DNA of 64,000 nucleotides, taken from assembly GCF_033958435.1 (NCBI RefSeq), contig NC_134161.1, positions 1,922,001 through 1,986,000 on the forward strand, read 5' to 3'. Shown piece after piece: positions 11,726 through 22,474 of the stretch. Each line of letters opens with the position of its first letter. The first letter of the stretch is position 1. Source of the stretch: Carettochelys insculpta. Taxonomy: Eukaryota > Chordata > Testudines > Carettochelyidae. The notes under the pieces are model-generated. The model was not told the origin of the DNA and did not search any database. It worked only from the letters and a program-made list of their open reading frames with translations. The position numbers and the translations under genes were made by a program.

Positions 11726-14166
11726 CCTTCCCCAGATTCAGCTCCTGAGCCCTTGCTTGGGTTGCTGCGTCCCTGTTCTCTACTCTGTCCTGTGGGGAGT
11801 ATGGGGCATTGGATCCACCTTCTGGTGCCTCAGGGGCCCAAGAGAGGGAAGCTGGGGAGGGAGTAAGAGAAGCCAGAATCCCTGTCTCCTCCATTCTCTC
11901 CAGGTGCCTTTTCCTCCCTGCATCATCCCTTGGTAGTGGGATTTTGCAGAGGCTTCTAGGCGCGTCTCGCTCCAAGAGCTGTTAAAACAGTGCTGCTGCA
12001 GCATGATCACAGAGGCACATTTGCCCCTTCCTGGTGGGCAGAAAGATCTGATTTTATTCCACACTCTTCAATGCTAATCTTCCTAGAGGAGCTGGCAACG
12101 AGCCACTTCGGTGGGGTCTCCAGAGGAGTGGGTCACATCCGTTACCACCCATGTCTTTCCTGCCCACCCGCGTGAGTCTCAGGCAGAGTTACGTCTCGCT
12201 TTTTTCGAAACTGAAGAGACGCTGTCAGGTGGGGAAGGCTCTGGAGTTAATGTAACCAAGTCTTGTAATGGGAAAGGCTCCTGTTACTTCCCTGCTGAAG
12301 GGTCTTGTCTGCCTGCACTTTTTCAACTTCCGACCCATATTACAATGGGTAAACCCATCGCGTGCTTGGAGGGTATGAACGTCCAGGCACTCTCGTTGAT
12401 GTGAAAATAAATGGCCAGATGTCCATAGACACATCCTCCCTGTTCTTGGGACTTGTCCACGGGAAGGATGGCTTGCGGGGTACTCAGTATGCAGGTCATT
12501 TCCCAACTTGCACTTGTTTCCAGAGCTGCTCTCCCCTCTGTAACCCCCACCCAAGCATGGAGGCCCTGCAAACTATAGAACCGCTGGCGCCTAACTCAAT
12601 CCATACATAAATCGCCTTGTAGACCCAAGCAGAGACCTAGACACACTACATATTGCCAGTTCTTGTCACTTAATAGTGAGTCTCGCCATATTTGGTAAGT
12701 TCCCAGCCCCCACGAAGGAAAGGAAAAGCTTTGCAAGGTGACTCTCCACCAGCGCAGTGGACAGAAAGGAAAGAGAAAGAATCTGTTTATTGTGTTTAAA
12801 CATCTCTGGTCTCGGAATTTCTCTTGGGCAGAAGGAGGCAGCTTATCAGAGAGTCTCAGGGTGTGTGTCTCAGAATACTTCCGTCCATCTCTGAGTGGCT
12901 CTCGTGTGACTCGCCCCGTGAGGATGAGGGACTTGCTGTGCTCCTTGTGGTTGGATCTGTGGAGAACGCTGGCCATTTGTCTAACTTAAGCATGTGGGTT
13001 GCTCTGCAGTAGCATTGATGCGGTGCTAATGGTCCATAGGCCCTTTGTCCTGAGTGGCCTGGTCTGCAGGTGAGGAGCACCTGTACTGAGCTCAGAGCTC
13101 AGCCTGGCACTGGGCACAATGTGATAGTCAGAGTGGGCTTAACTCAGGGCCCCATCCACAGATTACGCCCCCAGGGCTGGTTCTATTGGAGTGCGGGGAA
13201 CAGACTGACCAGGCGTTGGGAGGAGCTCAGGAGAACGTTTCTGTTCTCCCCCCTCCCGACCCTCCACCAGCTGGCTCAGGAGTTCTGAGGAGTCAGGGCA
13301 AGAGGGGTCTCTTGACACTCAAACAGCGCCCGCTGTGCTCCTTGTACGTGCCTTGCTGGGTTGCCTCTGGGCTTTCATTGAAGCTGTTCTGCTCGCCTGG
13401 GACCAGGATCTAGAGGAAGTCCCTGTGCTCCTCACTGGGTCCCTGGCTCACTCCCTGCGAGCAGACTAGAGGCAGCCTGCTGTGCTGTCTGCTTGACTGC
13501 TCCGCTAGCCGAGCCCCTGTCCCTGGCTGAGCCCAGTTTCCTTGTTGGAGTCACATTGGCATTTTCTGGCCCCGCGCCTGGCTTATGTTCCTTTGCCCTT
13601 CCAGCGCTCCGGCGTGGCCTCGCTCCTAGAACTGTGGTGCTGGTTTGCTGGCCAGCTCCCCTGCCCTGAGGCACCCCCCACACTGCACACTGGGCAAGGA
13701 GGGGTCTGACAGCTCACTGAGGCTGTCTTCGAGCCTGGCGGCAGGAAGATCCAGTGTAAATAGGTGCCTGGGCTATATTTGTGTTCATTTCCCAGTAGGA
13801 GCTATTCCCCACCCCCACCCCTTTGGCCTGGCTGGGTTTTTCTTTGCTCTCCATTGTGTGGGCTCAGTGGGTTCCTCAGCTGCTTCCCCCCCCACCCCCA
13901 CAGCGTGCCATAATTGGATTCTCATCAAACATGCAGAACTGATGCTGCAGAAGGTCCCTCCAGAGGTTTGAACATGCTACCGCTGATTTCTGCCTGCCTG
14001 CCTCGCTGCGCGCCGCTCCAGCTCCGGAAGCCTTTGTTTCCGGAGGAGTAACACTGTGTTCTGAAAATGTTACCGCAATTAAATATGCACAAAAATAGTG
14101 TGGAGGGGGGAGGAATGAGGACACTCGGGCTGTGGAGCAGCAGTTTGCAAGATGCAGCAACTGCTT

Positions 14167-14180
14167 GTTGCCATAGAAAC
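14167..14180 (+). promoter_or_regulatory. RFX-type X-box candidate
   Basis: GTTGCCATAGAAAC is close to the RFX X-box consensus GTTGCCATGGYAAC. It sits in a low-repeat intronic block with AT-rich sequence just upstream (around 14060-14100). RFX factors act in ciliated and neuronal cells, so a role in a neuronal gene is conceivable, but one motif is weak evidence. Confidence 0.25.
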
Positions 14181-16904
14181 TGCCCCCCCTTGCTTAAAAT
14201 TCCAGTATGGCCAATATTCTGTGCTTACTGGTTTGCCGAGAGAGGAAAAATTAATAATCTCTTTGCATTATTTTGCAATTGCCCCGTGGGGCTTTTCTTT
14301 CTCTTTTGGACCTTTGTACGAATCCCTTGGTGCTTCAGACGACAGCTCAGAGCTCCGACTCTTCTGCCGTGATGCGTGCGCTGCGGCATTGACTTTGCCA
14401 TGTCATAACCCAGAGACAAAACAACACAGGCGGATTTTGGCTAATGAGCCTCTAGCCCCTCCTTGTAACCATTGAGAGAAAGATCTGTTCTCTTCCCCGC
14501 CTCCCCTTCGCTCCCCGCCCAGGTTCCGCAAAGCACCGTGGACAAACAACTCATTGATTTAGTGCTTTGATTGCTCGTCAGGTCTCCTTTCAGCTCCAGG
14601 GCCGGATGCTGAGTTTCTGGACTTTCAAGACCCTTTTTGCAGGCGGCTTTCCAGTCTGTGCGCTCAGGCATTCTTGTCGCTCAGATGTATGGTAATTGTT
14701 TGGTGGAGTCACTGGTCCTCTCTGTTAGGCTCTGTGTCAGGGATTCCTGCTCTTGCTGCAGCTGGAGGAGGAAGGGTTATCTGAGGTGGGGTATATGCTG
14801 GCTGGAGCTGGGGCTGGGTGCAGCTTTGCACTGAGTTGTGCTTTGCTGTTGGACTAGCTGGTGAGAGCGGCTGTGCAGAGGGGCTGGGGAAGAGTCAGAA
14901 GAGGTGTTGGGAGTCTTTGCGCCAGTCTCATTCCAGATTTCTAGCTCCCTCCCACTAGAACAACTCTGTTTGCGTCTTGGGCGTAAAAGAGGCTCTCCAG
15001 TCTTCTTACAAGTAGCAGCAGCTGATTCTCGAGCTAGGTCCCATCCTGCGGGACCGGCAGTGGAGCTGCCCCCAGGTCTGTGGCTAGGGATGTGGCAGCC
15101 CTGGGAGAGCCATCTTGCAGATGAGAATTCAAAGGGAGCTTTCGCCCAGCTGTGCTCCCTGAGGATTCCCGTGGCACTGCTCGTCTTCACGGCCAAAATT
15201 GGCTCAGGACCTCCTCCCCGAACTGAACAGCCGCCGCATCCCACACCAGGCATGGCTGCGTTGCGGGGAGGAGAAAGTCAATCTCCTTGTGTTCCCTGGG
15301 GATCAGAGTCCCCCTCTTCCTCTTAGGAATGGGGAGTGCAGTCAGAGCAGGATGCAATGTGCTTGTGAAAGGGGAAAGCCAACCACAGCCTCTTTCCAAG
15401 GCCATTTGGTTCCCTGCCTTTTCGTGCTGCTGCTAAGCATTTCCACAGAATGCTCGTTAGTATTTATTAATATTCATGATGAAGTGTAAAGCTGGCGACC
15501 AGGTTAATAAGTGGGCTGATGATTCCTCCTTTGCCTGCTCACCGCCCCGAGGGACAGACGGGAGGCCTTGTGTTGCTTGGTCAGTGTCGCTGTGGATGGC
15601 TGCCCCTCTTGCCCCTCTAGGCTGCTTGCTTTGTGCTGCTTGTTATCTGCTGTCCTCTGGAATCCTCCCCCCACCCCAGCGCTCAAGTGCCAACTGTAGA
15701 TCTTATTTGCTTTTGCAGGCATCTAAGTGAGCAAAGCTCGTTATTGACTCGGCAGGACGGAGTCGCTTTTAGTTGTACCATTGCACAGTGAGACATACCC
15801 ACAAGGCCAGCGTTTTGAGCTGCTCGCTTACCCTGGCCCTGTCCTCTCCATCAAGCCGCCACGCACCCACCCCTCACGCTCCTCCCACGCCCGGGATCTC
15901 TGATCCCTCTCCGCACATGCATTGGGCCTCGGCAGGAGCACTGCTGAAACGTACTCCTTTGCATGCTGCATGGGGGAGTGTGATTAGATGTAGAAGTGAG
16001 AGCTGAGAGCCCACCCTTGAGTTCTGCCCATGCAGCGCACTTCAGCAACCGGTCAACAAGGCAGCTTTCTCATATGGGTCTTTTGTATTGGGAGCGCATT
16101 CAGTCGAGTGAGGTGAACTTGAGGATGGTGATTAACAAATGAGTTCTGAAGTGGGACATCACGGGCCACATTTTGGGGTGCTCCTGGACCCAGGTTTGCA
16201 CACTTGCGTGGTATCTGCACATCGGACTCTGGATGTGCCGAGAGGTTACTCCTCAGGAACTTCTGTACCACTGCGCCAGCCCAGAATTAACGTCCTCTGC
16301 AGATTTCACGCTTTCCCCACAGAAAAACTGATTCGTGCACCCCCCTTGGGCAGTGGTGTGGTGCAGGGGAATGACACATCTGGGTCAGCCATCATGGCAG
16401 CAGGGGAAATGTAAATCCCCACCCTCGTGGATGGGGATTGGTGCTCTCTGTTCCTCTTGCTGGCTACCATGGTGCACCCAGAGCTGGGAGGAGCAGGGGT
16501 AGGGAAGCCTCAGCCATCCTCTCCCACACTGTAATGGGCTCCAGCTGCTGGTCTCAGCTGGGCTGGGGAGGGTGGGACTTGCTCTCGCCCTGAATGCACC
16601 ATATCTAGGACAGCCGCACTCCCAGGAACAGCCCTGGGGTGCAGGAAACTGCCTCTGCTCCCTGCCCTCCTCACTCTGCAGCCACCAGGGAGGGGCCACT
16701 CTCCAGAGAGCTGCACCCCTGAATACTGAGCCCCCCCGAATTCCAAACTGGGCCCCCCACATCCAGACTACCCATGTGGAGTCGCCCACTGCCACCCACT
16801 GAGACGTCCTCTCTCACCACAATAATTGAGAAGGGGGGATCGCACAGTTAGCACAAAACCACGCAGTCTTTCAAAGTATCCTGAGCAGAATTTTTAAAAA
16901 TAAA

Positions 16905-17115
16905 AATATAGGGGTACACGTCTCCTGGAGCTGGAAGGGACCTCAGGAGGTCACTGAGTCCTGTCTCCTGCCCTCTTGGCAGGACCAAGCACCATCCTCC
17001 ACCCTTATATTTTATTTATTTATTCCCAGATCCCTAAATGGCCCCCTCGAGGGTTGAGCTCACAGCCCTGGGTTTAGCAGGCCAGTGCTCAAACCACTGA
17101 GCTTTCCCTCCCTCT
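16905..17115 (-). mobile_element. tRNA-derived turtle-type SINE with CR1-like tail
   Basis: Read on the - strand from about 17115, it starts GGGAGGGAAAGCTCAGTGG, containing an RNA polymerase III A box (AGCTCAGTGG). This is followed by 'tttgagcactggcctgctaaacccagggc' and a degenerate B box (GAGCTCAACCC), then 'gagggggccatttagggatct'. The tail ('ggtcctgcc...cctcctgaggtcccttccag') is shared with the CR1 3' end, so the SINE probably moves using the CR1 machinery. This architecture matches the tRNA-derived SINE described from cryptodiran turtles. An internal AT-rich stretch (tattttatttatttattc) sits between body and tail. It is the best taxonomic marker in the window. Confidence 0.7.
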
Positions 17116-17513
17116 CGGGTGTACATGGCTGTGAGCTGTAGCGCTCACCTTATGTGAGCCTGATGGGTAGGTGCCTGTTGAAAATGGCAGCCCCTGAGCT
17201 TAAGGACTGAGTCCCATCCAGGCTGCCCAAATGCTGTATTGCCCCAAGTGCGTTCCCACCCTGTGCTAGTTGTTGTTCAGCTGGAGTGATGCAGCCGGGC
17301 AAGCGAAGGACTAGTTGGTCCCTTGGAATACGAGCTTTAACCGGGCTCTTTTCCATGAATCTCTGCAACTTCCTTTGGGATCTCCCTTATCGAACAGCAT
17401 CTTCCCTGACAGATCCCAGAGGCTGGGGGTCGATATGCACACGGACGCACGCTTCACTGCAGAGCAGGCATTCACTCGCCACCGCCCTGGCAGGCACCTT
17501 AATGCCTGGTGAT

Positions 17514-18300
17514 GCATAGAATCAGAGACTCTCAGGGCTGGAAGGGGCCTCAGGAGGTCATCTAGTCCAGCCCCCTGCCTAAAGCAGGATCAATCCCAAC
17601 TAAATCATCCCAGCCAGGACAATGTCAAGCCGGGACTTTAAAACCTTTAGGGATGGAGATCCCACCACCTCTCTGGGTAACCCATTCCAGTGCTTCACCA
17701 CCGTCCTGGGGAAATAGTTTTTCCTAATATCCAACCTACACCTCTGCCTCTGTAACTTCAGACCATTGCTCCTTGTTCTGCCATCTGACACCACTGAGAA
17801 CAGTTTCTCACCCTCCTCTTTAGAGCTCCCCTTCAGGAAGTTGAAGGCTGCTATTAAATCACCCCTCAGTCTTCTCTTCTGTAAACCAGCTAAGCCCAAA
17901 TCCCTCAGCCTCTCCTCATAGGTCATGTGCTCCAGCCCCTTACTCATTTTTGTTGCCCTACGCTGAACCTGCTCCAGCAAATCCACATCCTTTTCATACT
18001 GGGGGGCCCAAAACTGGACACAGTATTCCAGATGTGTCCTCACCAGTGCCAAATAGAGGGGAACAACTGTTCTGGATCTGCTCGAAATGCTCCTCCTAAT
18101 GCACCCCAATATGCCATTGGCCTTCTTGGCTACAAGGGCGCACTGTTTACTCATATCCAGCCTTTCATCCACCGTAACCCCTAGGTCCCTTTCTGCTGTG
18201 CTGCTGCTGAGCCAGTCGGTCCCCAGCCTATAGCAATGCTTGGGATTCTTCTGTCCCAAGTGCAGGACTCTACACTTCTGCCTATGTTGTGCAATACGTT
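17514..18300 (-). mobile_element. CR1 LINE, 3' part of ORF2, 5'-truncated
   Basis: On the - strand an open frame of up to 240 codons (18322 to 17600) encodes the C-terminal part of a CR1 reverse transcriptase polyprotein. Recognisable blocks include [75 protein letters not shown] and [12 protein letters not shown]. The element ends in GATTCTATG, the CR1 3' terminal motif. The open frame makes it among the younger CR1 copies here. Upstream RT and endonuclease domains are missing, so it is dead-on-arrival. Its 5' edge near 18300 lies only about 70 bp before the 18373 exon. Confidence 0.9.
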
Positions 18301-18372
18301 GCCATGTCATTAGTTTGATCAAACACAGAGCAATAACCAGGCTTTTCCCTCTCTTCCTGCTTGTCTCTCCAG

Positions 18373-18519
18373 AAAATAGGTTTTTTATTACTTTTTATGG
18401 CGGTTTGTACATATCGGACGTGCAGAAGGAAGATGCCTTGTCCACCTACAGGTGTATCACCAAGCACAAGTACAGTGGAGAGACGCGCCAGAGCAATGGG
18501 GCCAGGCTCTCTGTGTCAG
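18373..18519 (+). CDS. DSCAML1: DSCAML1 exon: C-terminal half of Ig2
   Basis: DSCAML1 is a single-pass neuronal surface protein that mediates homophilic adhesion and self-avoidance. This exon supplies 49 codons, from ENRFFIT to GARLSVS. It contains the motif EDALSTYRC, whose Cys (codon 28, 18453-18455) is the second disulphide Cys of Ig2. The acceptor is ctctccAG with a good pyrimidine tract, and the donor is TCAG|GTAAGT, close to consensus. The exon starts in phase 1, completing a split Glu codon from an upstream exon that is not visible, and ends with the G of the Asp codon finished at 22196. Identity rests on strong recalled similarity to vertebrate DSCAML1. The paralogue DSCAM differs clearly in the following exons. 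Confidence 0.95.
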
Positions 18520-19153
18520 GTAAGTCTGGCTCTGACCCAGCAGGCAGCAAAACTCAGCCTGGATTCTATGGGAGTCTCTAATCTTGTGTGACTGCAGTGA
18601 CTGTGATTTCAGAGCACATCCTGACCTGGTGGAGGGTGTGCATGGCAAAGGATGGCCCAGGAGGTGCTAATGTGCCTGGGGAACTCTCCGTGAAAGCCCT
18701 GGAAGGGTCTAGATTCTCAGATGAGCGGGCACCCCCGCTTCTGGTGACTCGAGAGCAGCCACTCAAGCTCAGCTCAGTTGTCCGTCTCAGTCGTCAGAGG
18801 ATGGCCAATGCCGGGGGCCCCAGAGGGACTGAACAGGCAGTTCATCCATCCCGCCGCCCATTCCCAGCTTCTGGCACTCCGGCTCTAGGGACCTCCAGCG
18901 CAGGGGTTGCCCTCCTCGACCGCCTTGGCCAGTAACCATCGACGGGCCCACCCTCTGTGAACTCCACTCTTTCTTTTTTCAATCAAGTTGTGCTTTTGGC
19001 CTTCACGGCGTCCGCTGGGGAGGAGTCTCACAGGCTGGCTGTGCTGTGTGAAGCCTCCAGAGCCACTGGGCCCTTGGGGGAGTCTTAGCCACTCCGTTCT
19101 CTCTCTGCTCCTCCAGTCAGAGGACGACAGCTTTGATATTACCTGGTGGGCAG

Positions 19154-19339
19154 CAACGTTCCCTATATGCTGAGCTCTCTGGCAGCCGCCCAGGAGAGAT
19201 TCGGCTGCTGCTCAGCTGATTAGCAGACCAGCCACAGCCAGCAGGGTGTGCTTCTCCTGATGGTGTACATCTGCACGGGCCTTGGCGCACATAACAAAAT
19301 TTATTCTGCCCCGGATTGGAAAAATCGGTGGGAGCCCTG
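19154..19339. mobile_element. hAT-like MITE, copy 1 (186 bp)
   Basis: The segment begins CAACGTTCCCTAT and ends GTGGGAGCCCTG. The ends are imperfect inverted repeats (CAACGTTCCC against CAGGGCTCCC). Flanks GTGGGCAG (19146-19153) and GTGGGCAT (19340-19347) form an 8-bp duplication matching at 7 of 8. The body (GCTCAGCTGATTAGCAGA, ACAAAATTTATTCTGC) is shared with the copy at 53809-53993 in the same orientation. It has no coding capacity. Another register for the duplication (CTGGTGGG) is possible, so the ends are good to a few bases. Confidence 0.7.
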
Positions 19340-19984
19340 GTGGGCATTGGTGGTTTTGCTTTGTTTTCTCTGGGTGGGTGGGGGCGTGGCCAGCACGGAG
19401 AGAAGGAGGGGCGAGTGAAAGCCAGCGTGGGGTGGGAATGGTGGAACCAAGGAAATCTCATCCTCCTGTCCACCCCCCATAGCTTTGCCTCTTGCCCAGA
19501 AGGACCCTGCTTCCCTGAGCGCAGCAATTCGGTGGCACTGCGTTTTCCCTGGCTTCTGTTCCCCGGGGGTGGTGGGCTATCTATCAGGTGTGTTCCTCCC
19601 ACCCTCCGGCACGGCACACGCACTGCGCAGCCAGCACAAGCTGCCCCACAGAGGAGCGTGGCTCAGGTCCTGGGAGAACGCTCCCCATGTGACTCTGCAG
19701 ACAGGAGCCTGACGTGGTGACCCCTGGGATCTGAATGGCTCTTGCCCTTGAGAGGTAGCCGATCCGTGATTTACACTGATGTCCATTTTCTTAGCTGTAT
19801 AATGGCTTAACTCCCTCAATGCATTAATTATGAGCTGGCCCTTACAGAGCTCGTAGAGAGGCTCTTGGTAGTTCAGCAAGTTATTGCACCAGCCGTTCAC
19901 CTCCCCGGGCCTCTGTTCAAATGCTGCCAAGGTCACAAGCACATGAGTGGTTCCAGCCCACTCCTTCCTCTGCACTTTTCCAGA

Positions 19985-20298
19985 GGGGCTGGGTGTTGGG
20001 GGCCCAGGGCTGGAATTGCAGGGGAGTGAGTCGGGGGCTGGGTGTGGGGGGCCCAGTGTGAGTTGGGGGGGGCTGGGTGTGGGGGGGCCCAGGGCTGGAA
20101 CTGCAGGGGTGTGAGTCGGGGGGCTGGGTGTCGGGTGGGGGGGCCCAGGGCTTGAATTGCAGGGGTGTGAGTCGGGGGGCTGGGTGTCGGGGGGCCCAGG
20201 GCTGGAATTGCAGGGGTGTGAGTTGGGGGGCTGGGTGTCGGGGGGGGCCTAGGAGTGTGAGTCGGGGGGATGGGTGTCGGGGGGTCCAGGGCTTGCAA
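19985..20298. repeat. GC-rich minisatellite, about 50-bp unit
   Basis: There are about six to seven degenerate tandem units built from 'ggctgggtgtcgggggg', 'cccagggctggaattgcagg' and 'ggtgtgagtcgggg'. Units vary in length, and two lack the middle block (around 20060 and 20250). Runs of G6 to G8 occur throughout the + strand, so the tract is G-quadruplex-prone on the strand identical to the transcript. The long Pro/Thr-rich minus-strand frame here is only the repeat translated. Confidence 0.9.
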
Positions 20299-20707
20299 GG
20301 GGCTTTGGAGAGAGGTGACAGGTCAGGATTGGTGTCCTTGGCCTTAGCTGACCCTGGTCTCTCAGCCGCACTTCAGTACCCTGTCCTACCCTTCCCTGCT
20401 GCCCCGACTCCCCCCAGGGTGCTGCCGACGAGGCGGTGCTGGAGGTGATTGGGTGGAGGTTGATGAGGTTGGGTGTCAGGTCCCTGAGCAAGGCCCGGTG
20501 CCTCCCCTGCCGTCCTTGGGCGACATCCGGACAAGCCGGAAGAGGCGCGGGGGCTTGGGCTTGGTCCGGCTGCCCAGGCGTCAGCTCTCAGTGCAGCCGG
20601 GAGCTGCCTTCCATCTGCTGAGTGATGGCCCACCTGTCTCCCCCACCCCCAGCCAGGAGCCGAAGTACAGCTGCCAGCTGGGGGGCCGAGGCAGCGTGTC
20701 ACCGGCC

Positions 20708-20727
20708 TGCGATGCGATGCGATGCGA
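20708..20727. repeat. Short (TGCGA)4 pentanucleotide repeat
   Basis: Four perfect copies of TGCGA are followed by partial copies near 20750 (GATGCGATGTGACG). It is a CpG-containing microsatellite in the Ig2-Ig3 intron. Confidence 0.85.
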
Positions 20728-21029
20728 CAGGCCGGGACGCGAGCAGCCCGATGCGATGTGACGAAGAGGCAAGCGATACTGCAGCAGACAGCGCAGTCCG
20801 GACTGCCGGGTGCCGCAGGGTGCTCCAGGCAGCACTGCCTGCCCAAGTTGCTCTCATCTGCAGGGACTTCACTCAGCGTGCGTTCAATTCACCCCGGCAC
20901 CCATCAGCTCTGAAGGCCGATTCCTCCACCATATGTGCCCTGGCCTCCTTTGCGTCGGAGCTGGCTCCTGCTCCAAGGCTGTGCCCGGGGGGCTAGAGCG
21001 ACACAGAGGGGGAAGCAGGGGTTCCTCGC

Positions 21030-21125
21030 TTCTGGCATTGACTTGCTGTGGGACCGTGGGCACGTCATTCGTCTCTCCACGCCCCATGAGTAGAAGAGGG
21101 GTATCGCGTAGCTACCCCACAGCAG
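21030..21125 (+). repeat. MIR-like SINE remnant
   Basis: The sequence 'ctggcattgacttgctgtgggaccgtgggcacgtcattcgtctctccacgcccc' followed by 'gtagctaccccacagcaggg' follows the MIR consensus order: gacttgctgtgtgacc, gggcaagtca, cctctctgtgcc, tagctacctcacaggg. It is an old amniote SINE in sense orientation. Confidence 0.65.
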
Positions 21126-22195
21126 GGTTTGCCGGGTACAACGTGTCCCCCCAATGCACTGCTCCGCTGAGGACTTGGGCATCTCTGTGAGTGTCCGAGC
21201 ACTGCCGTCTTGTAGCCCTGGGCACTGAGCAAAGCAGCGGCTGAAGGGCAGAGCTGTGTGGCAGTGTGCGCCTGGGACAGAGATGGAGCGAGGATAGCTG
21301 GAGGGAGAGCCTGCCGTGTTCCATGGAGTTGACGGCTAGGTACAGCCCCTTGCTCTAGTTACAGAGGTGGGGACGAAGGGAGCTGGGCACTCAGTCGGAC
21401 TTGGCCCCAGGCTGGCTGCTGCCAGCATTCCCAGGTAGTAGCGTTCCGCTGCAGCGCAGGAGCAATGAACTCGGCACCTTTTCCCTGGAGCCTAGCTTCA
21501 TTCCTGAGCCTCAGCAATGAACTTTCTGCTCTCCTGCCTGGCTCTTGGGCTGCATCCTCCTGAACTCTGAGATGCGCCAGAGGACTTGTGTGTTGCACCA
21601 GTTATGTCACCTTGCCTGGTCTCTGCTGTGCTGTATTGATCACACCTGCTCAAAGGTTGTCTGTCTCCTCGCCTCCCCAGTGGAGGCAACCCCGATATTG
21701 CCCACTGGAGGCCAGTCGTCCGGCTCACTGAGCATGTGCTTGGCCTCCATCTGTCCCTACCCCCAGGGTGCATGCATGCTGCTGCAAGGGCCCCAGCTGA
21801 GATCCTAGGCTAGCTGGGTTGCACTGGGCAGCCCCAAAGCAGCAGCACGTGTTGCCTGGCCCCAGGCCTGCAGCCGGTTTTGCCGTCCCTGGCTGTGCTG
21901 TGTGCGGTCCTGCCATCTAAAATAGCCGCTGCTCTTCAGCAGAGGAGCGCCGGCATGTGGGCAGTTTGTACGCTTGTTGTGTGCTGTGGCTGCCCCCGGC
22001 TCACTAAGCACAGGCCTCCTCTGCTATCCCTGTCCTGGCAGGGGCTCCAGCAGGGCTCCTGGGTTCCCACTGTTCGTAACCAACCACTGTAGTCTGCCTT
22101 CTCCCCATGTGCTTTCAGTGAGCTCACGTGGGGGAGATGCAGGAGCTCTTGCTCCTCATCTGCTTGAGAGCAGGTTGTTTTCTCTCTCCTCCTAG

Positions 22196-22474
22196 ACCCA
22201 GCAGAATCCATCCCCACCATCCTCGACGGCTTTCAGTCCAGGGAGGTAAAGGCAGGCCAGCTAGTGGAGCTGCCCTGCATCGCTTCCGGGTACCCGAACC
22301 CAGCCATCCGGTGGATCAAGGATGGGCGGCCGTTGCCTGCAGACAGTAGATGGACCAAGCGCATCACGGGCCTGACAATCAGCGACCTGCGTGTGGAGGA
22401 CAGCGGGACGTACATCTGTGAGGTCACAAACACCTTTGGGTCAGCAGAGGTCACTGGGTCCCTCACAGTCATAG
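22196..22474 (+). CDS. DSCAML1: DSCAML1 exon: Ig3 domain
   Basis: This is a single symmetrical phase 1-1 exon of 279 nt (93 codons) encoding one complete I-set Ig domain. The intradomain disulphide Cys are in VELPC (codon 28) and SGTYIC (codon 75). The core Trp is in AIRW (codon 40). The DSGTYIC motif is the usual F-strand signature. The acceptor is ctcctcctAG and the donor ATAG|GTGAGA. It starts with AC, completing the split Asp of DPAES, and ends with the G of the next Asp. In DSCAM-family proteins Ig2 and Ig3 lie within the N-terminal horseshoe (Ig1-4) that forms part of the homophilic interface. The phrase WTKRITGLTISDLR is characteristic of DSCAML1 rather than DSCAM. Confidence 0.97.

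Larger units (their letters stand above)
1..18372 (+). other. DSCAML1: DSCAML1 intron (3' part) upstream of the first visible exon
   Basis: I see no coding exon here. The exon for the first half of Ig2, whose last base must be the G completing the split Glu codon at 18373, was looked for by its expected protein sequence and not found, so it probably lies before base 1. The stretch holds a T19C8 tract, an amniote dispersed repeat at about 1619-1762, an imperfect palindromic repeat at about 3470-3575, a hAT-like transposon at 5660-6602, an old CR1 at about 7555-8245, MIR-like sequence near 11650-11725, a tRNA-derived SINE at 16905-17115 and a CR1 at 17514-18300. The rest (for example 8300-11600 and 12000-16900) is unique-looking intronic sequence with only short, unsupported open frames. 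Confidence 0.8.
18520..22195 (+). other. DSCAML1: DSCAML1 intron Ig2-Ig3
   Basis: This 3,676-bp GT-AG phase 1 intron has no gene. It holds a 186-bp hAT-like MITE (19154-19339), a GC-rich minisatellite (19985-20298), a short TGCGA repeat (20708-20727) and a MIR remnant (21030-21125). Otherwise it appears to be unique sequence. The acceptor is ctctcctcctAG. Confidence 0.9.

Noticed and set aside
17600..18322. 240-codon minus-strand open frame as a host gene
   Set aside because: Its sequence is CR1 reverse transcriptase C-terminus ending in the CR1 3' motif. It is a truncated retrotransposon.
1..18372. Upstream DSCAML1 exon for the first half of Ig2
   Set aside because: I looked for the expected conserved phrases (such as MRGNVAVFKC-type and SWEKD) and a donor ending in G of a split Glu codon, and found none.
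19933..20448. Pro/Thr-rich and Gly-rich frames of 121-123 codons on both strands
   Set aside because: They are direct translations of the minisatellite, open because the unit lacks stops.
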